Origin: JBJTUH01 sp044346175
GTDB taxonomy: Bacteria > Cyanobacteriota > Vampirovibrionia > Vampirovibrionales > JAJTHC01
Length of the DNA stretch: 64,000 nucleotides
Direction of reading: 5' to 3'
Assembly (NCBI GenBank): GCA_044346175.1
Contig: JBIIZQ010000001.1
Coordinates: 210,850-274,849 of the forward strand
The notes below the pieces were generated by a model, which had not been told where the DNA came from, made no database searches, and was given only the letters and a program-made list of their open reading frames with translations. The position numbers and the translations under genes are program-made. This document shows positions 42,934 to 52,396 of this stretch, piece by piece; position 1 is the stretch's first letter, and every line of letters begins with the position of its first letter.

Positions 42934-45162
42934 TTAGAGAGGTTCTTGAGCTTCCCACTCGATACGTTCACGAGGTATATCAGCAGGAGCAGTAGCGGGG
43001 GAACTGGGTTTGACAGAAGGTTTAAGCTGAATCGTCGTTCTACCTGTAGGGGATACAACAGGGGGAGGCGGCGGTGCTGTGGGTACAGAAGGGGTGGTCA
43101 CAACGCCTTCCTGACTATTAGGGTCGCTAGGACGGTCTGAAGGTGGTAAGGCATTCTCAACAGGAAGCCCTTGCTCGGGTAGCTCTTCCACAGGGGTAAC
43201 AGGTGTCCCCTCAGGAGACTGGGTATCAGGAAGGGGTACTTCTTGACCCTGTGGCACTGCATGACCTTCAGGTTCTTCCTCTAAACGGTCACTCCCACTT
43301 GAGTAAAATACATCATTGGAAAGTTTTTCTGAGAAAGGGAAGGTACGTATATGCTCGTGCTGGGCAACGTAATCAGTCATAATATTACGCCAAATCGTTG
43401 CAGGGAGTCCTCCCCCTGAAATTTTACCCATAGGCGTATTGCTATCATTCCCAACCCACACGGCGGTAAGGGTTTCAGGTGTAAAGCCCACAAACCAAGC
43501 ATCACGGAACTCATCACTGGTACCTGTTTTACCTGCCACTTGGCTTGTCGACAAGCTCGCTGCACGTCCTGTGCCAGAGGTCACGACCCCACGCATTAAA
43601 CCCACCATGAGTTCCGCAGCACGCCGAGATAAAACGGATTGCGGGGCGGGCTGATGCCGATAAATCACCCGCTTGTTTTGGTCCTGAATACTCGCAATCC
43701 CGTAAAGAGGAATCCGCATCCCAAAGTTAGGGAACACATTCGCCGCCTCTGCCAGCTCAAGCATCGTGATGCCACTCCCGCCTAGCGTCAACGAGAGGTC
43801 TTCCACGAGGCTGCTTTTAATGCCCATAGCGTGTGCCAAACCCGCTACCCGAGAGGGACCGACCATTTCAAGCAACTTGACGGCAATGACATTGTTGGAC
43901 TGCACAAAGGCTCGTGCGACGGACATCGCACCGTGATAACGTTTATCAAAGTTTTGCGGCTTCCACGTGCCGTATTGTATGGGTTCATCGACCATACGGG
44001 TATTAGGCTTCACCTTATCGAGATATTCAAAGGCACCCGCATACGTGAACATTTTAAAGACCGACCCTGGTGAACGCAAACTCTGCGTCACACGGTCAAA
44101 CTGACTCTCCGTAAAGTCTTTCCCGCCCGAGTAAGCAAGGATAGCCCCTGTTTGAACATCCACGGAAACAGAAGCTGCCTGTTGGTCTTTACCTGAACGA
44201 CCCCAAGCACGAGCGTTTTGGCTTATTGAACGGTTGGTTTGTTGCTGTAATTGAGGCTGAATGGTGGTATGTATCACCATACCGCTTTGCCAAAAAGTTT
44301 GGTCATCCATGCTGTAAAGGGCTTGGACTCTGTCTTGCACCCACTGCGTAAAATAAGGGGCAAGATTTTTAATTTGTTGTCGGCGAGACGTTAAAAAGAG
44401 GCTTTCTCGTGTGCCATTACCTTGGGTATAGGGCGTAATTTGGTCAAGCGTGGTGGCCTGTACTTCTACAAGATTTTTGAGTACCTCACTACGACGCATG
44501 TAGGCTTGCTTGGGGTTTTCAAAAGGATTTAGCCTTGAGGGTGCTTGTGGAAGTCCTGCCAATAACGCAGACTCAGGCAAGGTGAGTTGATACGGGGTTT
44601 TATGGAAATAGGCTTCAGCCGCTGCCCCAATACCGTAAGCACCTTCCCCAAAGTAAATAGAGTTCAAATACAGTTCTAAAATACGTTCTTTGGGGAGTTC
44701 CATTTCAAGCTTGAGGGCTAGGATGATTTCTCTAAACTTACGGGTGAAGCTTCGTTCATTGCTAAGAAAGAGGTTACGAACAAGCTGTTGCGTAATGGTA
44801 CTAGCCCCCTCTGAGAGGCGTTTAGAGGTTAGGTTAATAAAGGTGGCACGAATGATACCGACGGGGTCAACGCCGTGGTGTTCATAAAAACGACGGTCTT
44901 CCGTAGCAACAATGGCTTGAATAACCGCTGGGGATATTTCATTCAATTTAACGGGCTTGTAGCTGAAATTTTCATGAGCCGTGAGTAGCGAGCCATCTGC
45001 AGCAAGAATCCGAGTCGTTTGGAGCTGCCTAGGTAGAATCTCCCCTTGGCTATTAAGATAAGCGGCAAGGCTTGGGGTGTCATGAAAGATTTTCCATAAC
45101 AGGCAGGCAAGAATAATGGCAAGCCCAAGTGCAAAATTAATAAGGAATCGGATTAAACGCAT
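42934..45162 (-). CDS. Penicillin-binding protein 1A (transglycosylase/transpeptidase)
   Basis: Class A PBP building peptidoglycan. The 742-residue protein has an N-terminal signal-anchor (about 5-24), a GT51 domain with ATEDRRFYEHHGVDPVG, EGASTITQQLVRNLFL and KERILELYLNSIYFGEGAYG, then a transpeptidase domain with SPGSVFK (SxxK), QSNNVIAVKL (SxN) and AGKTGTSDEF (KTG). A Pro/Glu/Ser-rich tail of about 100 residues (645-742) ends the protein. Lies after rsgA on the same strand (42-bp gap) and downstream of the divergent tlyA by 166 bp. Confidence 0.95.
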   Translation of the reverse strand: MRLIRFLINFALGLAIILACLLWKIFHDTPSLAAYLNSQGEILPRQLQTTRILAADGSLLTAHENFSYKPVKLNEISPAVIQAIVATEDRRFYEHHGVDPVGIIRATFINLTSKRLSEGASTITQQLVRNLFLSNERSFTRKFREIILALKLEMELPKERILELYLNSIYFGEGAYGIGAAAEAYFHKTPYQLTLPESALLAGLPQAPSRLNPFENPKQAYMRRSEVLKNLVEVQATTLDQITPYTQGNGTRESLFLTSRRQQIKNLAPYFTQWVQDRVQALYSMDDQTFWQSGMVIHTTIQPQLQQQTNRSISQNARAWGRSGKDQQAASVSVDVQTGAILAYSGGKDFTESQFDRVTQSLRSPGSVFKMFTYAGAFEYLDKVKPNTRMVDEPIQYGTWKPQNFDKRYHGAMSVARAFVQSNNVIAVKLLEMVGPSRVAGLAHAMGIKSSLVEDLSLTLGGSGITMLELAEAANVFPNFGMRIPLYGIASIQDQNKRVIYRHQPAPQSVLSRRAAELMVGLMRGVVTSGTGRAASLSTSQVAGKTGTSDEFRDAWFVGFTPETLTAVWVGNDSNTPMGKISGGGLPATIWRNIMTDYVAQHEHIRTFPFSEKLSNDVFYSSGSDRLEEEPEGHAVPQGQEVPLPDTQSPEGTPVTPVEELPEQGLPVENALPPSDRPSDPNSQEGVVTTPSVPTAPPPPPVVSPTGRTTIQLKPSVKPSSPATAPADIPRERIEWEAQEPL

Positions 45163-45328
45163 AGGTGTAACAGAGGCATCCTAGCAATCAAAACAAGGAG
45201 AGCAAATCAAGCAGCATATCGTAGGTTTACACAACAAACCAAAGTCTCTACAGACTATTTCTTTTAGTGTAATGGATACTTACTACTTTGACGAGACAAG
45301 AAAACATAAAGAGTTTTCCAAGCACCCT

Positions 45329-46231
45329 TTATTGCGTTTTTAAATACACCAAAAATTCTCGATTTCCTTCCGTCCCTGTGATGGGCGAGAGGGTTGTACC
45401 TTCAAGGAACCAGCCTTGTTCTTGGCATAAGGGCTTGAGAGTTTCCAATACACTATGCTGAACACTCTCAGCAAGAGAAGCCTCTTCAATCACACCCGTA
45501 AAGCTTTTGCGTTGCTGCGGTGTAATAGTGCCTTCAGGCAACTCCAAAATTTCAAACTGCGGTTTGAGTAACATCAAGGCATGTTGTGGTTGAGCCGTGA
45601 GGTTTGGGCGTGTTAGAAACGCTAAGATGCTCGGCACAATTTTTTTTAATGAAATAAATGAAACATCCATCACCCAACCATCGTAGCCCGGTGCCGTATT
45701 GATAGCCACAGCTTTTTGGAGATGTGCTTTGGGTTGACCTGAACGTTGGGCAGGGTCGTGTAAATAACGGGCATTGCATTTTTCAATGACCGTCACTTGA
45801 GGGTGTTGCCGCAATTTTTGGTCAAGCTGTGCAATGCCTACATCCAGTGCCACGACATGCCCTGCCCCGTGTTGTAACAGGCAATCGGTGAAACCTCCCG
45901 TAGAGGCACCCACATCAAGCCACACACCACCTTGTGCAATACTCGCTTTGAGAGGCTCCCAATACTGGATAGCCCCTGCAAGCTTTAACCCACCTCGACT
46001 CACATAAGGACACCGAGACGCACGGTTCTTCACTTGAAGCGGATACTGCTGTAGTTGAGCCTCTGTAAGGACATGGCTTGCTTTGTCAAGACGTTGCGTC
46101 CCCCAATAGACCTCACCCGCCATAATATAGGCTTGTGCCTTGGTGCGGGTTTCTGCAAGCCCAAGCGAGACAAGCCACTGGTCGATGCGTTGTTTGGTTT
46201 TAGAGTCCTTAGGGGAAGAGGGGTCAGACAT
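45329..46231 (-). CDS. tlyA: TlyA-family rRNA 2'-O-methyltransferase
   Basis: SAM-dependent ribose methylation of rRNA (hemolysin TlyA family). About 300 residues; frame opens at GTG 46237, with an ATG two codons later that I use. N-terminal S4 domain RIDQWLVSLGLAETRTKAQAYIMAGEVYW, then an FtsJ-like domain: PYVSRGGLKLAGAIQYW, VWLDVGASTGGFTDCLLQHGAG with the SAM motif, ALDVGIAQLDQKLR, DGWVMDVSFISLKKIVP and the LLKPQFEI strand with the catalytic lysine. Divergent from comM. Confidence 0.93.
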   Translation of the reverse strand: MSDPSSPKDSKTKQRIDQWLVSLGLAETRTKAQAYIMAGEVYWGTQRLDKASHVLTEAQLQQYPLQVKNRASRCPYVSRGGLKLAGAIQYWEPLKASIAQGGVWLDVGASTGGFTDCLLQHGAGHVVALDVGIAQLDQKLRQHPQVTVIEKCNARYLHDPAQRSGQPKAHLQKAVAINTAPGYDGWVMDVSFISLKKIVPSILAFLTRPNLTAQPQHALMLLKPQFEILELPEGTITPQQRKSFTGVIEEASLAESVQHSVLETLKPLCQEQGWFLEGTTLSPITGTEGNREFLVYLKTQ

Positions 46232-46457
46232 AGTCACTTTGATTCATACATTTATAAATACATAGTTATGGGTGCTTTACTTAAAAAGCATCGGGTTTTG
46301 CACACTTTCGTAACAACATGTAACACAAAGCCTTTAAAGCACATGACAAACCTTGTGCATGTTCGTTACCCTGATTACTGAAGGATATGGCTTAGCTAAA
46401 AAATGTTATCCTTATTGTGGTGTGTCCATTCTCAAAAATCAAGTAGCCTATTCTGTT

Positions 46458-48137
46458 ATGATGATGTCCAACGTCCAAGTCATTACCAGTGCCAGCCTTG
46501 TAGGGCTAGAGGTGCGTCCTATTGATGTTGAAATTGACCTCCTTTCTGGACTCCCTGGCTTGACCGTTGTTGGCTTACCTGATACTGCGGTGAATGAAAG
46601 TCGTGAACGCATTCGTGCAGCCATTAAAAACACGGGCTTTGAATTTCCAGCCAAAAAAATTCTTATTAACCTAGCACCTGCAGACATTCGCAAAGAAGGG
46701 ACTTGGTTTGACTTGCCTATTTCCCTTGGTATTTTACTGGCAAGTGGTGCCTTGGAACCGATTGCACTTTTACAAAAGGCGTGGTTTATGGGTGAGGTAT
46801 CCCTTGAGGGGGCGATTCGTGAAGTACATGGGGTGTTACCCGTTGCCATGAAAGCGAAGGAACTCGGCATTAAGGCATTGATTGTGCCTGAGGGCAATGC
46901 ACGAGAAGCCAGCTTGGTGGAGGGCTTGGAAGTCTACGGACTGAGCCATCTTTCGGAGTTGCCTGTTTTTTTGCTCCATCCGCAAACTTTTTTAAAACCC
47001 ACACCTAGTCCTGCCCAGTGGGCTGATACCCTAAAACCCCAAGCGGGTTCATACGGCATTGACTTTGCAGATGTAAAGGGACAAACCCTTGCCAAACGTG
47101 CCTTAGAGGTAGCAGCCGCTGGCGGACATAACGCCTTAATGGTAGGGCCACCGGGGAGTGGTAAGTCTATGCTCTCCAAGGCATTTGCAGGCATTTTACC
47201 ACCCATGCGTTTTGAAGAGATGCTTGAAGTCACCCGTATTTACAGCGTAGCGGGTTTGTTGGAGCGTGAAACAGGATTGGTGCATCAGCGGCCGTTTCGA
47301 CATCCGCATCATTCTGCCTCCAGTGCAGGGATGACAGGCGGCGGTACCATTCCTCGCCCTGGAGAAATGACTCTTGCACATCGAGGGGTCTTATTTTTGG
47401 ATGAAATGGTCGAGTTCCCTCGTCAGGTTTTAGAGGTTTTACGTCAACCTCTGGAAGATGGCACCGTGACTATTTCAAGGGTACAACAAAGCTTAACCTT
47501 TCCCGCTAACTTTCAACTGCTTGCGGCATGCAACCCTTGCCCTTGCGGGTATAAGGGCGATAGTACAAGAGCGTGTCGTTGTAGTGATACCCAAGTGACA
47601 CGCTATTTTTCAAGACTCTCTGGTCCTCTTCTTGACCGTATCGACCTCCATGTACATGTTGCACGTTTAAGTGAAGAGGAACTCCTCTCTCAAATACGTG
47701 CCAAGCGTCCTAAAGTTGCCAAAGTGGATACTGAAGCTGAAACTGGAGTCATGGCAAACCCGTTGCAGACCCTGTCTGAAGTTTCTGTGGAAAGTTCTCG
47801 TACCATTCAAGCTCGTGTCATAGAAGCTCGTGAACGCCAAAGGCATCGTTTGCAACCCCACGGACTCTTTGCCAATAAAGATATGGGAGCGGCTGAAATT
47901 CGCCAGTATTGTCAGTTGGATGTGCCAAGTGAAACGCTCTTACGGCATGCCGCTGAAAAGCTTCAGCTTTCTGGGCGTTCCTTTGACCGTATCCTTCGTG
48001 TGGCACGTACGCTAGCAGACCTGACTCAAAGTGAGTCAATACAGCGTCAACATATTGCCGAAGCACTTCAATTCCGTGCTTTGGATAAATTATATAAAGC
48101 TCAAACACAACAAGTCCTTGCCACGGTAACAGGTTAA
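46458..48137 (+). CDS. comM: ComM/YifB-family AAA ATPase (Mg-chelatase-like)
   Basis: Helicase that helps branch migration of incoming DNA during natural transformation. 559 residues from three tandem ATGs at 46458 (no SD; a longer frame opens at 46353). Lon-protease-like N-domain SASLVGLEVRPIDVEIDLLSGLPGLTVVGLPD, the AAA domain with LMVGPPGSGKSML (Walker A), LFLDEMVEF (Walker B), FRHPHHSASSAGMTGGG, and the zinc-finger-like CNPCPCGYKGDSTRACRC. C-terminal sensor helices. The dprA gene follows 19 bp later, a pairing that fits DNA uptake. Confidence 0.95.
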   Translation: MMMSNVQVITSASLVGLEVRPIDVEIDLLSGLPGLTVVGLPDTAVNESRERIRAAIKNTGFEFPAKKILINLAPADIRKEGTWFDLPISLGILLASGALEPIALLQKAWFMGEVSLEGAIREVHGVLPVAMKAKELGIKALIVPEGNAREASLVEGLEVYGLSHLSELPVFLLHPQTFLKPTPSPAQWADTLKPQAGSYGIDFADVKGQTLAKRALEVAAAGGHNALMVGPPGSGKSMLSKAFAGILPPMRFEEMLEVTRIYSVAGLLERETGLVHQRPFRHPHHSASSAGMTGGGTIPRPGEMTLAHRGVLFLDEMVEFPRQVLEVLRQPLEDGTVTISRVQQSLTFPANFQLLAACNPCPCGYKGDSTRACRCSDTQVTRYFSRLSGPLLDRIDLHVHVARLSEEELLSQIRAKRPKVAKVDTEAETGVMANPLQTLSEVSVESSRTIQARVIEARERQRHRLQPHGLFANKDMGAAEIRQYCQLDVPSETLLRHAAEKLQLSGRSFDRILRVARTLADLTQSESIQRQHIAEALQFRALDKLYKAQTQQVLATVTG

Positions 48138-48156
48138 AGCAACCTATCCCACAACG

Positions 48157-49494
48157 ATGCAAAGTACCCTCTTAGACACCCCTGCACAAACCCGACTTTT
48201 TGACGTGATACACTCTGATGCCATTCAAAATTTCACGCCTGAAGCCCCTTCTTTTCAGGAAGGTACTGCACTACCATGGCAGGTGTACCGAGGGCTGTTA
48301 TTTGCCTTAATGAAAGTACGACAGTTAGGGAATCATACATTACGACATCTGATTGAAACCAGTTGGCATACCTACCATGACCCTGAATGGCTTTTAAAAG
48401 CCACGGATACTGCTCTGATAGCTTGTCTTAAAACGAAGCGTACCAAAACCCCTGATACACTGGCACAAGCATGGCTTGCACATCGTCCTACAAGTATGGC
48501 ACAAGCCGAAGAGGCTTTAGAGGCTGAGCTGACGCTTACACAAAGCCAATTCATGACACAAGATGATTTCCCTGAAAGCCTTCACCACTTGTATGATGCC
48601 CCCCTAGGGTTGTTTCTCAAGGGGAATGCGTCTCTATTAGTAAAAGATGTCGGCGGATTAGCCGTGGTGGGTACCCGACACGCCACACCTTACGGTAAAG
48701 AGGCGGTACGCTGGATATGCCAAGGGTTAAAGCATCAAGGGGTTGTCATTTGGAGTGGGGGTGCGAGGGGGATTGATACCCACGCTCACCAAGAAGCCCT
48801 ACAGTATGGTTTACCCACGGTGGCCGTCATGGGATGTGGCTTTGGTACCCTTTACCCGAAAAGTAATACCTCTCTTTTTGCGTCCATATTAGAAGCGGGT
48901 GGTGCTTGGCTCACAGAGTACCCTTCCTTCATTCCACCCGAGGGATTTCGTTTCCCGCAACGTAACCGTTTGGTTGCAGCCTTGAGTGATGCCACCCTGG
49001 TAGTGGAAGCCCCTAAAAAAAGTGGGTCGCTTATTACAGCACGTTTAGCCCTAGAGCAGGGTAAAACCGTTCTGGCTTTACCTGGGAATGTTTTTGATGT
49101 CAACAGTGAGGGACCTCATTATTTATTAGCCCAAGGGGCAACCCCTCTCACGCATCCTGAAGAGTTGGTGCATCATGTGCGAAGTTATCAAGCGGTTCTT
49201 CCCACCCTGAATGATTCCGAGCTTACCACGACCCACAAGCCCGTATCGCACGAACACTCAAACACAGAAACATCTCTTACAGATACGCTTTCCACACCGC
49301 TACAAAACCTCATATGGCAACAGTGTCATCTTACACGTCCTACACACTATGACACCCTGTGGACACATCTCAAAGGAGCTCTCCCTGCGTTGGAAAGTAG
49401 TGCACTCATTGAGGCACTTCTTCTTATGGAGCTTGATGGGTTACTTCAGAGTTTGCCTGGAGACCACTATTGCCGTCAAGCCGTAAGACCCTAA
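48157..49494 (+). CDS. dprA: DNA processing protein DprA
   Basis: Binds incoming single-stranded DNA and loads RecA during transformation. The 445-residue protein has an N-terminal SAM-like region, the Rossmann-type core with LAVVGTRHATPYGKEAVRW, WSGGARGIDTHAHQEAL, VAVMGCGFGTLYPKSN, TEYPSFIPPEGFRFPQRNR, and EAPKKSGSLITARLALEQGK, followed by LPGNVFDVNSEGPHYLLAQGA. The C-terminal winged-helix-like domain (about 370-445) is present after a polar linker. In operon with comM; a hairpin follows. Confidence 0.95.
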   Translation: MQSTLLDTPAQTRLFDVIHSDAIQNFTPEAPSFQEGTALPWQVYRGLLFALMKVRQLGNHTLRHLIETSWHTYHDPEWLLKATDTALIACLKTKRTKTPDTLAQAWLAHRPTSMAQAEEALEAELTLTQSQFMTQDDFPESLHHLYDAPLGLFLKGNASLLVKDVGGLAVVGTRHATPYGKEAVRWICQGLKHQGVVIWSGGARGIDTHAHQEALQYGLPTVAVMGCGFGTLYPKSNTSLFASILEAGGAWLTEYPSFIPPEGFRFPQRNRLVAALSDATLVVEAPKKSGSLITARLALEQGKTVLALPGNVFDVNSEGPHYLLAQGATPLTHPEELVHHVRSYQAVLPTLNDSELTTTHKPVSHEHSNTETSLTDTLSTPLQNLIWQQCHLTRPTHYDTLWTHLKGALPALESSALIEALLLMELDGLLQSLPGDHYCRQAVRP

Positions 49495-49550
49495 AAACTC
49501 ACATATGCCACTGGTGCCACTGGATGGTTTGCGTCGTGATTGAGCCTTAA

Positions 49551-49588
49551 ACCATAAGGAGGCAGCTTTGAAAGTGCCTCCTTATGGT
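49551..49588. terminator. Hairpin between convergent dprA and ppiC
   Basis: Perfect 14-bp stem ACCATAAGGAGGCA / TGCCTCCTTATGGT (49551-49564, 49575-49588) with a 10-base loop. No T run, but the location between convergent genes fits a terminator for both. Confidence 0.6.
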
Positions 49589-49620
49589 AAATCATAGCCT
49601 TGAAGCCCTTGAAGACTAGG

Positions 49621-49911
49621 TTATTTACGGTCTGTGACGATGAGGAGGTGCCAACCGAATTGTGTCTTGACGGGTTCAGAAACCTCACCCACAGGAAGCA
49701 CAAATGATACTTCTTCAAACTCACGTACCATCATCCCTTTACCAAAAAAGCCAAGGTCGCCCCCTTTGGCACGACTCGGACATTTGGAAACGCCTTTAGC
49801 GACATCAGCAAAGCTTGTACCAGCAAGAATTTGCTCACGGCAAGTTTGAGCTTCTGCTTCAGTATCAACTAATAAATGGCTGGCACGTACTTGGGTAAAA
49901 TCGGACATCAT
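49621..49911 (-). CDS. Parvulin-type peptidyl-prolyl isomerase (PpiC-like)
   Basis: The 96-residue single-domain parvulin: RASHLLVDTEAEAQTCREQI, FADVAKGVSKCPSRAKGGDLGFFGKGMMV and FGWHLLIVTDRK, with the two conserved histidines and GGDLGFF. No signal peptide, so cytosolic like E. coli PpiC. Starts ATGATG with AAGGGAT a few bases upstream. Stands alone. Confidence 0.95.
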   Translation of the reverse strand: MMSDFTQVRASHLLVDTEAEAQTCREQILAGTSFADVAKGVSKCPSRAKGGDLGFFGKGMMVREFEEVSFVLPVGEVSEPVKTQFGWHLLIVTDRK

Positions 49912-50301
49912 TCAAATATCCCTTTTGATTACTATCGACATACAACATCACAAACCAAAACCATGTTAAGGATACCCTCAAGATACATTCAAGGCAAACC
50001 CTTAACACCTGATGACGCACTCAGCATCAAAATAACGTACTAAAACCCGGCCATACCGCTGCTTTATCTGTCACATTGCCCGAAGTGGTAGGGGCTTCTA
50101 TTGAGGATGTGTAAAAAAATATGTGCAAAAATAAAAAAGACGCAAACCTCCCTCTAGGACACCTTACTATTTCAGCGCTACTATAAAACCATACAATAAC
50201 GTGTATTTTCCTGTCTTAGTTTGTGAATCCCTCAATACACTCTCTGCTCGGCTCATTGTGCTGTTTTATCTCTTTACACCAAAACGCAAAGAAAGTCTTT
50301 C
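49912..50301. other. 390-bp gap
   Basis: Divergent gap before the YgfZ-TPR gene. Contains a degenerate copy of the dispersed repeat (50070-50099) and AT-rich DNA near 50110-50200. No frame with convincing coding character. Confidence 0.5.
50070..50099 (+). repeat. Degenerate dispersed repeat, copy E
   Basis: GTCACATTGCCCGAAGTGG (from 50070) followed by TAGGGGCTTC aligns with GTCATCCTGCACGAAGTGG and TAGGGCTTTC at 12094-12121, with about five mismatches plus one shifted base. Confidence 0.55.
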
Positions 50302-52365
50302 ATGCACGTCACGCTTACAACACAAACCCCCTCTTTGGCCACTTTTTTATTGGATATTTTACAAACTGATAAGTCTGTTTCTAGTCATCCTGCATCCTCT
50401 ACATCCACAGGAGCTTGGCGAGACATCTGGCACCCTAACACAAGTGTGTATCAACCCTTAGAGGAAGGGTTTAAACTTTGGATTTTTGAAGGTCAAGATG
50501 TTGCCAATTTTCTGCAACGACGCACCACACAGGATATTGAGTCCCTTGCCGTTGGGGCAGGGTGCAGCTTTGCTCTTCTTGACCGTAAAGCCCATGTGCT
50601 ATGTGTAGCGGAGCTTTATCGTGTTGCACCACAAACCTACATTGCCCTTGTTCCAGAAGCACAGGAAGCCGTTTTTTTGCAAGAAATTCAGGCTTTCAAA
50701 CTCGTTGAAACCTTTACCCTGAATCCTTGCCCTGAGACGTATCAGCCTTGGCTCATAGGGGGCATGGGCATGTACCAACATTGGTACATGCACCCTGAAA
50801 GTACGATTGCACCCCAACATCTACAGCAAAGTGCCATGCTCTGGGAGGTTACAACAGGGGCTTGTCATACTCTCAGTACAGACAGTACAGACACTGCAAC
50901 CGCTACCCTTTTTGCGAACCCTCATCAGGCTCTTGTACTCAGTCAGCCTTTCATGTTGGGTGGAAAATTAGGCGTTCCCTTGTCTGTGGTGCTTATACCT
51001 CAGGCTGTGGCGTGTCAAACTGAAAGTGCCTGCACCACTTCCCCCGATACCGTTCGTTTAAAAGTTGATGTGTCTCTATGGGTCAATACCCTTCTGCCTC
51101 AGTACGGTGTCATGTATCAGGCTCCTTTTGTGTTACCTCACCATTTTTTACATGAAACCCCTTTAGTCTCTGAAACCGTCAGCTTTCAAAAAGGGTGTTA
51201 TCCTGGTCAAGAGACCATCGCACGTGTAAAAACTTATGGGCGTGTCCCCAAAGCCATGGCGGGTTTTCAAGTAGGTTGGCATCATGAGGATGATGCCACG
51301 TTAATGAAAACATGGCTTCAAGCAGGGGATGCCGTGACACTGGAGGCCATTGACTGTGGTCAAGAAGCTATCGGTACGTGTATCGCCATGGTGACTTCCT
51401 GCATGAACGCCGAGCTGACCCTAGGGTTTGGGGAGGTTCTCGCAGCATTCAGAACCCCCGATGAAACCCATATCGCTTTGGCACTAGAGCCTTCAGACAC
51501 CCAAGCTGGCAAAACCCTTGCGTTTGACCTCACCTGTTACACGCTCCCCTGTACCTTATGGGATACGACAACACTTGAAACCCTTCGTGCCAAGGCATTG
51601 CATTTGAATCTTGAGGGGCATACTTGGCAAGCGTTAATGCTACTGAAAACACTGGTTATTTTGTACCCTCACGACGAGGCAACCCTTGAAGCTCTTGGCG
51701 TTATGATGGGACGTTTAGAGGATGCAACACAAGCACGTATCCCTGATGCACTGTCACAAGGGCTTCATCTGATGGATATGCTAGCTCGACTAAACCCCGA
51801 TAACCTGATGGTTCATACCAATAAGTCCGTGTATTACCTTAAACTGGGTGATAAAGACAAGGCAGAGGAAGAAAAAGCAAAGGGTACGGTGAAGGCATTT
51901 GCACTTAAAATGAAAGGCTTTCAATCGGGGCAGTCAACCTTAGCCTCTATAACCCCTTCTGAAACTACAGAAGACGCTTCATCCCAAGCAATACTTGCAC
52001 AAGAGGATACGCAACCTACCCTAACCCCCGAGCGTATTGAGCATCTTCAACAAACGATTACGTTATTATCACAAGCTTTAACGCTTTACCCTGAAGATAT
52101 TTTAGCCCATCAAGGTCTTGCAGATGCCTACCTTACCTTGGAACGTTACGCACAAGCACGTACCCATTTTGAGTTTTGCCGTGATAAACAACCTCAACAA
52201 TTACGTTTTGCGGAAGGACTTTTAAGCTGCTATCAAGCCCTGGGGGAACGCTCCCTTGCCCAAGTTTTGTACCAAGACACCCTTGCTCTTGCCGCTAAAC
52301 GGCAAGACACGCAAGCCCAAGCACGTTTACTCGCCAAGGCTCATGTGTTTGCACCCTCCTTATGA
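50302..52365 (+). CDS. YgfZ (folate-binding) / TPR fusion protein
   Basis: The first about 395 residues are a YgfZ/GcvT-like tetrahydrofolate-binding protein: FEGQDVANFLQRRTTQDIESL (about 62-82), LLDRKAHVL near 92, a long middle part, and the signature KGCYPGQETIARV (297-309), which in YgfZ carries the conserved cysteine used in Fe-S enzyme maintenance. The remaining about 290 residues contain TPR-like helices (LNLEGHTWQALMLLKTLVILYP about 434-456, NKSVYYLKLGDKDKAEEE about 507-524, and ALTLYPEDILAHQGLADAYLTLERYAQARTHF further on), giving 687 residues in all. YgfZ is normally about 300 residues without TPRs. The reading frame is continuous with no stop between domains. Confidence 0.85.
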   Translation: MHVTLTTQTPSLATFLLDILQTDKSVSSHPASSTSTGAWRDIWHPNTSVYQPLEEGFKLWIFEGQDVANFLQRRTTQDIESLAVGAGCSFALLDRKAHVLCVAELYRVAPQTYIALVPEAQEAVFLQEIQAFKLVETFTLNPCPETYQPWLIGGMGMYQHWYMHPESTIAPQHLQQSAMLWEVTTGACHTLSTDSTDTATATLFANPHQALVLSQPFMLGGKLGVPLSVVLIPQAVACQTESACTTSPDTVRLKVDVSLWVNTLLPQYGVMYQAPFVLPHHFLHETPLVSETVSFQKGCYPGQETIARVKTYGRVPKAMAGFQVGWHHEDDATLMKTWLQAGDAVTLEAIDCGQEAIGTCIAMVTSCMNAELTLGFGEVLAAFRTPDETHIALALEPSDTQAGKTLAFDLTCYTLPCTLWDTTTLETLRAKALHLNLEGHTWQALMLLKTLVILYPHDEATLEALGVMMGRLEDATQARIPDALSQGLHLMDMLARLNPDNLMVHTNKSVYYLKLGDKDKAEEEKAKGTVKAFALKMKGFQSGQSTLASITPSETTEDASSQAILAQEDTQPTLTPERIEHLQQTITLLSQALTLYPEDILAHQGLADAYLTLERYAQARTHFEFCRDKQPQQLRFAEGLLSCYQALGERSLAQVLYQDTLALAAKRQDTQAQARLLAKAHVFAPSL

Positions 52366-52396
52366 CCTATCACTCGGGCAAGGTGTAACCATTGAA

